Origin: DASWFI01 sp036394315
Lineage (GTDB): Bacteria; Patescibacteriota; Doudnabacteria; UBA920; O2-02-FULL-48-8
Assembly: GCA_036394315.1 (NCBI GenBank)
Contig: DASWFI010000032.1
Span: 1 to 8,061, forward strand
Length of the DNA: 8,061 nucleotides
Reading direction: 5' to 3'
The translations under genes were made by a program, and so were the position numbers. Below, in pieces: positions 5,699-8,061 of the stretch. The notes beneath the pieces were generated by a model, which saw only the letters and a list, made by a program, of their open reading frames with translations, was not told the origin of the DNA and searched no databases. Positions within the stretch are counted from its first letter, which is position 1, and every line of letters begins with the position of its first letter.

Positions 5699-6775
5699 TT
5701 GGAGGAGAATCATTATTATCCGTTCGGACTCACTATGGCGGGGATATCGGATAAGGCGTTGAAGACTCAGTACGCCCAAAATAAATACCGTTATAATGGG
5801 AAGGAATTGCAAAACCAGGAATTCTCGGATGGGAGCGGATTGGAGGAGTATGATTATGAGGCCAGGATGCAGGACCCGCAATTAGGGGTTTGGCATAATA
5901 TAGATCCATTGGCTGAACATAGCAGAAGATGGAGCCCATATAATTATACGTATGATAATCCCATAAGATTTATTGATCCGGATGGAATGGACCCATCAGA
6001 CGATGTCTCGGTATCGGGAAATACAACTACTGTAACAGGGAATACTGCTGTAGCTCTAGTGAAGTATTTGCAGAATACCATGGGCAATGATGGTGACAAT
6101 GGCCCCGGCGATGGAGATAAAAAGCCAAAAGGGCCTGTTAAAAGTAATGAACCTGTTTATAATCCTTTTAATCAGGCAGGTGATTTTAAATTTGGAGGTG
6201 TTCCTTATGGGGATATTGCCGATCAATTAATTGCAAAATATGCTGCAAAGCCAAAACAGTTAACAGAAGCAGAACTTCAAGCTCTAAAGGCACAATGTAC
6301 AAAGAAAGGTCTTATAGCCATTGGAAGTATGCTTATTCCTTATGAGAGAATTGCAGCATACGGTGCCGAGGGAATTGGTTGGCTGTTGCGAGCTGCATCT
6401 GTAAGCGCAAGTGCTGGTGAAATTGGGGCAATCGGGTCATTAACGGGAAGGTTTTATTCTAGTGAAGTTTTTGCAGGAATGCTGACAGAAGCGAGCGAAA
6501 GCTATACGACAATATATCGAGGGTTATCAGGAAGCGAAAGTGGATCGGGAGCCTTATTTCTTGCAGAAGATGAGGCATATGCAGCTGGATACGCTAAACA
6601 AGGGTTAGGAGTAGGAAATTTTTCTATTCCTAGTCAATCTTTTAATATGTTAGTAAAAGAAGGTTTCATTGAGACCAGAATGGGAATAAATTCCGTAACA
6701 GGTCAAAAGGGGTTAGAATATGTAGTGTCCAATTCTGCACTGAGAGAGGCACTTATAAAAATCATGACAAAATAA
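5699..6775 (+). CDS. Orphan Rhs core fused to a possible ADP-ribosyltransferase toxin tip
   Basis: The frame is open only from 5681 and contains no ATG before the one inside the core (5735). The TTG at 5699 is the Leu codon equivalent to 'LLE' in copy 1, so the module is probably a silent spare. The core (5714-5989) ends in 'FIDPDGM'. A Gly/Asp-rich linker (about residues 129-147) follows. Next comes an Ala/Gly-rich hydrophobic part (about 200-255, 'AIGSMLIPYERIAAYGAEG') that may help entry. The last ~90 residues contain 'TTIYRGLSGSE' with Arg274, 'ALFLAEDEAYAAGYAK' (285-300) and 'GQKGLEYVV' with Glu340. The YRG start, the A..YA helix and a late Glu resemble ART-fold toxins of the R-S-E type that transfer ADP-ribose from NAD+ to a target. 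I cannot place the middle Ser motif, so the fold is only a reasonable guess. A small protein gene follows 4 bp downstream. Confidence 0.65.
   Translation: MEENHYYPFGLTMAGISDKALKTQYAQNKYRYNGKELQNQEFSDGSGLEEYDYEARMQDPQLGVWHNIDPLAEHSRRWSPYNYTYDNPIRFIDPDGMDPSDDVSVSGNTTTVTGNTAVALVKYLQNTMGNDGDNGPGDGDKKPKGPVKSNEPVYNPFNQAGDFKFGGVPYGDIADQLIAKYAAKPKQLTEAELQALKAQCTKKGLIAIGSMLIPYERIAAYGAEGIGWLLRAASVSASAGEIGAIGSLTGRFYSSEVFAGMLTEASESYTTIYRGLSGSESGSGALFLAEDEAYAAGYAKQGLGVGNFSIPSQSFNMLVKEGFIETRMGINSVTGQKGLEYVVSNSALREALIKIMTK
5714..5989 (+). repeat. RHS-repeat-associated core, copy 4 (orphan)
   Basis: Fourth core block, full length. Its first half is closest to copy 2, while its second half ('WSPYNYTYDNPIRFIDPDG') is closest to copy 1, where the same segment reads 'WSPYNYTKDNPIRFIDPDG'. 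It begins 37 bp after the preceding lipoprotein gene. Confidence 0.85.
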
Positions 6776-6779
6776 AAAC

Positions 6780-7046
6780 ATGAACTATTGTTGTAAAAAA
6801 TTTGAAACAGACATTAAATTGCCTGCCACTACATCTCCTAATATTAGGATAGTTAAATTTGAAAAGGATCCTTTACTTGGAAACAAAATTTATTACGGTT
6901 TTTACATTACTACAGGATACCAAAGTTTCAGCCTTTATTTACCTAAAATGACTATAAATTTTTGCCCGTATTGCGGAACGAATTTAAAGAGTTTTTATAA
7001 ATCAGATGACTATGTCAACGAGTTTGAAGGCAAGACTTTTTCATAA
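6780..7046 (+). CDS. Small four-cysteine protein, candidate immunity protein
   Basis: An 88-residue protein starting with an ATG 4 bp after the preceding stop, so it is almost certainly co-translated with the tip. Cys4 and Cys5 near the N-terminus and the knuckle 'CPYCGTNL' (Cys62, Cys65) suggest a bound zinc ion that ties the two ends together. The part between is beta-rich ('KIYYGFYITTGYQSFSLYL'). There is no signal peptide or membrane segment, so a cytoplasmic location is expected, which fits protection against an ADP-ribosyltransferase or other intracellular toxin. I do not recognise a named immunity family. The stop codon is 3 bp before the repeated 41-bp block. Confidence 0.65.
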   Translation: MNYCCKKFETDIKLPATTSPNIRIVKFEKDPLLGNKIYYGFYITTGYQSFSLYLPKMTINFCPYCGTNLKSFYKSDDYVNEFEGKTFS

Positions 7047-7049
7047 TAA

Positions 7050-7090
7050 GCCGTGCAACCTACACAGACTCTCTACATTAAACCGTGCGG
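7050..7090 (+). repeat. 41-bp direct repeat, copy B
   Basis: Second copy of the block at 4910-4950 (two substitutions). It begins 3 bp after the stop codon of the four-cysteine protein gene and opens the decayed module. The two copies face the same way, 2,140 bp apart, and enclose tip 5, its lipoprotein, the fourth core module and its immunity gene. Confidence 0.8.
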
Positions 7091-7240
7091 ATATCCGGAC
7101 ACAGGAGTTCATGAATTTCGAGCAGAGGGGCAGGTATTTTTTTAAAGACTTTAAAAATAAAAGGGGTGTACTTTACAAGGTTGAAAAGAATCAAAAGAGA
7201 AAGCGGGAGATCAATGGTTCACTGTTGGATTAAAAGCTGT
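7050..7240 (+). pseudogene. Decayed start of another toxin module, cut by the insertion sequence
   Basis: The frame starting at 7050 reads 'AVQPTQTLYIKPCG' and on to 'VHEFRAEGQVFF', then stops at 7143-7145, right after a run of seven T (7137-7143). Shifting frame at the T run continues as 'FFKDFKNKRGVLYKVEK'. Shifting back near 7180 gives 'KAGDQWFTVGLKAVV' up to about 7240. This patchwork looks like a coding sequence with two compensating shifts, but that reading is my inference. The module has no start codon of its own and no immunity gene before the transposase. Its right end overlaps the 3' end of the transposase frame on the other strand, so the insertion boundary is probably here. Confidence 0.4.
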
Positions 7241-8061
7241 AGTAACAACATTGAATCTTTTTTTTTCGGCTATTCTGGCATTTCTGGCAAGGGCCATCTG
7301 CTGCTGGCAGGCATCTCTATCAAATGCCTTTCCATCAAGAACTTCAAGCGGGGTCAATCCATTTAAGATATTGTGAGGGCGGTTGTTGTAATCCTGCACG
7401 GCTTGCTGAAGGCGTTTTGTCAACGGGGCATGATCGGCAATAGGATAATGGTAAAGAAACCGGTATTTTAGTTGCTTATTGACGGCTTCAATCATCGAGT
7501 TGGAGAAATCGATATCACGCTGGGCAATCAGGTGGTTAATGGCGGGGGATAGTGAACCGGCAATCAGATTTCTTACCGTCCCGGCATTCTCCGGGCCATA
7601 GTCTGTGAGAAGAAGGCTGGAAGAAATACACGATGGAATGAGGTACGTCTGCAAAACAGCATCCAGATTTTCAAAGGTGTTCTCCGCCTTACATGATTCA
7701 GACACCATATAACCCAAAATCGCCCTGGAATAATTATCCTGTACCAGATGGATATAGCTTTTCTGGTTGTCCGCTGTTCTGAAAACAGTCGCATCCGCAT
7801 GTAAAATTTGTAACGGGGCATGGGCGCAAATACCGGTATGGTGATTTTCCCTTCGATGACCTACAACCTTCCTTTTTAATCCCAGTAAGGATACATATTT
7901 ATAAAAAGTACTGATCGTACAAAAAGCAACCTTATCCCTTCGGATCTGGTGATAAACAGAAGCCAGGGGCCAAAGCAGAAAACGAGGGTCGGAGCAATAG
8001 GCTTTTATGATGTTGATTTCTCTGACAACTAATTGGCCGGGATATTTTATACGGCATAAGG
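7211..8061 (-). CDS. DDE-type transposase/integrase (rve-like core), N-terminus outside window
   Basis: Reading on the minus strand, the frame is open from the right window edge to a TGA at 7211-7213, about 283 codons. The TTG near 7717 is internal. The N-terminal part seen here is basic and helical ('HQIRRDKVAFCTISTFYKYV', 'GLKRKVVGHRRENHH'), as in transposases with a split HTH region. The catalytic core is intact: 'LHADATVF' (first Asp, 7793-7795), 'DNYSRAILGYMV', 'LLLTDYGPEN' (second Asp) and 'SNSMIEAVNKQLKYRF' (Glu). It ends in the typical 'YNNRPHNILNGLTPLEVLDG'. This is the integrase-type DDE domain of IS3/IS481-like elements; the exact family cannot be fixed without the N-terminus and the element ends. 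The last ~13 residues may be read from the neighbouring DNA rather than from the element. It is oriented against the toxin array. Confidence 0.85.
   Translation of the reverse strand, partial: LCRIKYPGQLVVREINIIKAYCSDPRFLLWPLASVYHQIRRDKVAFCTISTFYKYVSLLGLKRKVVGHRRENHHTGICAHAPLQILHADATVFRTADNQKSYIHLVQDNYSRAILGYMVSESCKAENTFENLDAVLQTYLIPSCISSSLLLTDYGPENAGTVRNLIAGSLSPAINHLIAQRDIDFSNSMIEAVNKQLKYRFLYHYPIADHAPLTKRLQQAVQDYNNRPHNILNGLTPLEVLDGKAFDRDACQQQMALARNARIAEKKRFNVVTTAFNPTVNH
7211..8061 (-). mobile_element. Insertion sequence, partial (one end only)
   Basis: The element holds the DDE transposase and runs past the right window edge. The left end is not defined. A TGT-starting stretch at 7239-7258 is a possible terminus, since IS3/IS481-type ends often begin with TG, but the matching inverted repeat and target duplication lie outside the window. 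Confidence 0.5.

Noticed and set aside
416..5714. The four core copies start at distances that are all multiples of six, thus in the same frame.
   Set aside because: Stops and genes in other frames lie between them, so no read-through product is possible; with three intervals this is probably coincidence.
7006..7366. Plus-strand small frames at 7006-7233 and 7166-7366.
   Set aside because: The first starts inside the four-cysteine protein gene and covers part of the decayed module only by frame shift; the second is antisense to the transposase and has no coding features beyond that.
1..8061. CRISPR array, tRNA, rRNA or strong rho-independent terminators.
   Set aside because: No short regularly spaced repeats, no cloverleaf-like segments and no GC-rich hairpin followed by a T tract were seen. 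The repeats present are coding cores and one 41-bp pair.

Overview
The window looks like accessory DNA from a member of the Bacteroidota, most likely close to Chitinophaga/Chitinophagaceae. The reasons are the 'YYPFGLTMAGISDKAL' version of the RHS-repeat-associated core, small lipoproteins with short type II signals, weak Shine-Dalgarno sequences and AT-rich intergenic DNA. The taxon is inferred from sequence style and was not searched.

It is best read as the 3' end of one long Rhs/YD-repeat polymorphic-toxin gene followed by a string of displaced toxin-immunity tips. (1) Bases 2-1372 are the C-terminal end of a large Rhs protein: a beta-rich domain, the RHS core, then an NlpC/P60-like cysteine peptidase tip. 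A lipoprotein immunity candidate follows at 1402-2049. (2) 1994-3049 is an orphan core fused to a GxSxG alpha/beta-hydrolase (lipase-like) tip, followed by a small multi-pass membrane protein at 3080-3349. (3) 3371-3666 is a wreck: a short core joined directly to the last ~35 codons of a relative of the first immunity protein, so a toxin and most of its immunity gene have been deleted. (4) 3670-4467 carries a tip without any core and with a doubtful N-terminal part, followed by a recognisable Imm8-type immunity protein at 4484-4840. (5) 4913-5263 is a short tip with a colicin-M-like DxYD...R motif. It overlaps by 4 bp a lipoprotein immunity candidate at 5260-5676. (6) 5699-6775 is an orphan core fused to a possible ADP-ribosyltransferase tip, followed by a four-cysteine small protein at 6780-7046. 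(7) 7050 to about 7240 is a decayed coding fragment that starts with the same 41-bp block as tip 5. It runs into a DDE transposase on the minus strand (7211-8061, cut by the window edge).

The four core copies share their sequence at the position where a tip would be exchanged. At least three modules lack a convincing start of their own. The array therefore looks like a store of spare effector tips that could be moved onto the upstream full-length Rhs gene by homologous recombination, while their immunity genes protect against siblings carrying other tips. The location of each immunity protein fits its predicted toxin: lipoproteins or membrane proteins for cell-wall, lipid II or membrane attackers, and cytoplasmic proteins for the presumed nuclease and ADP-ribosyltransferase. 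All toxin activities are predictions from motifs.
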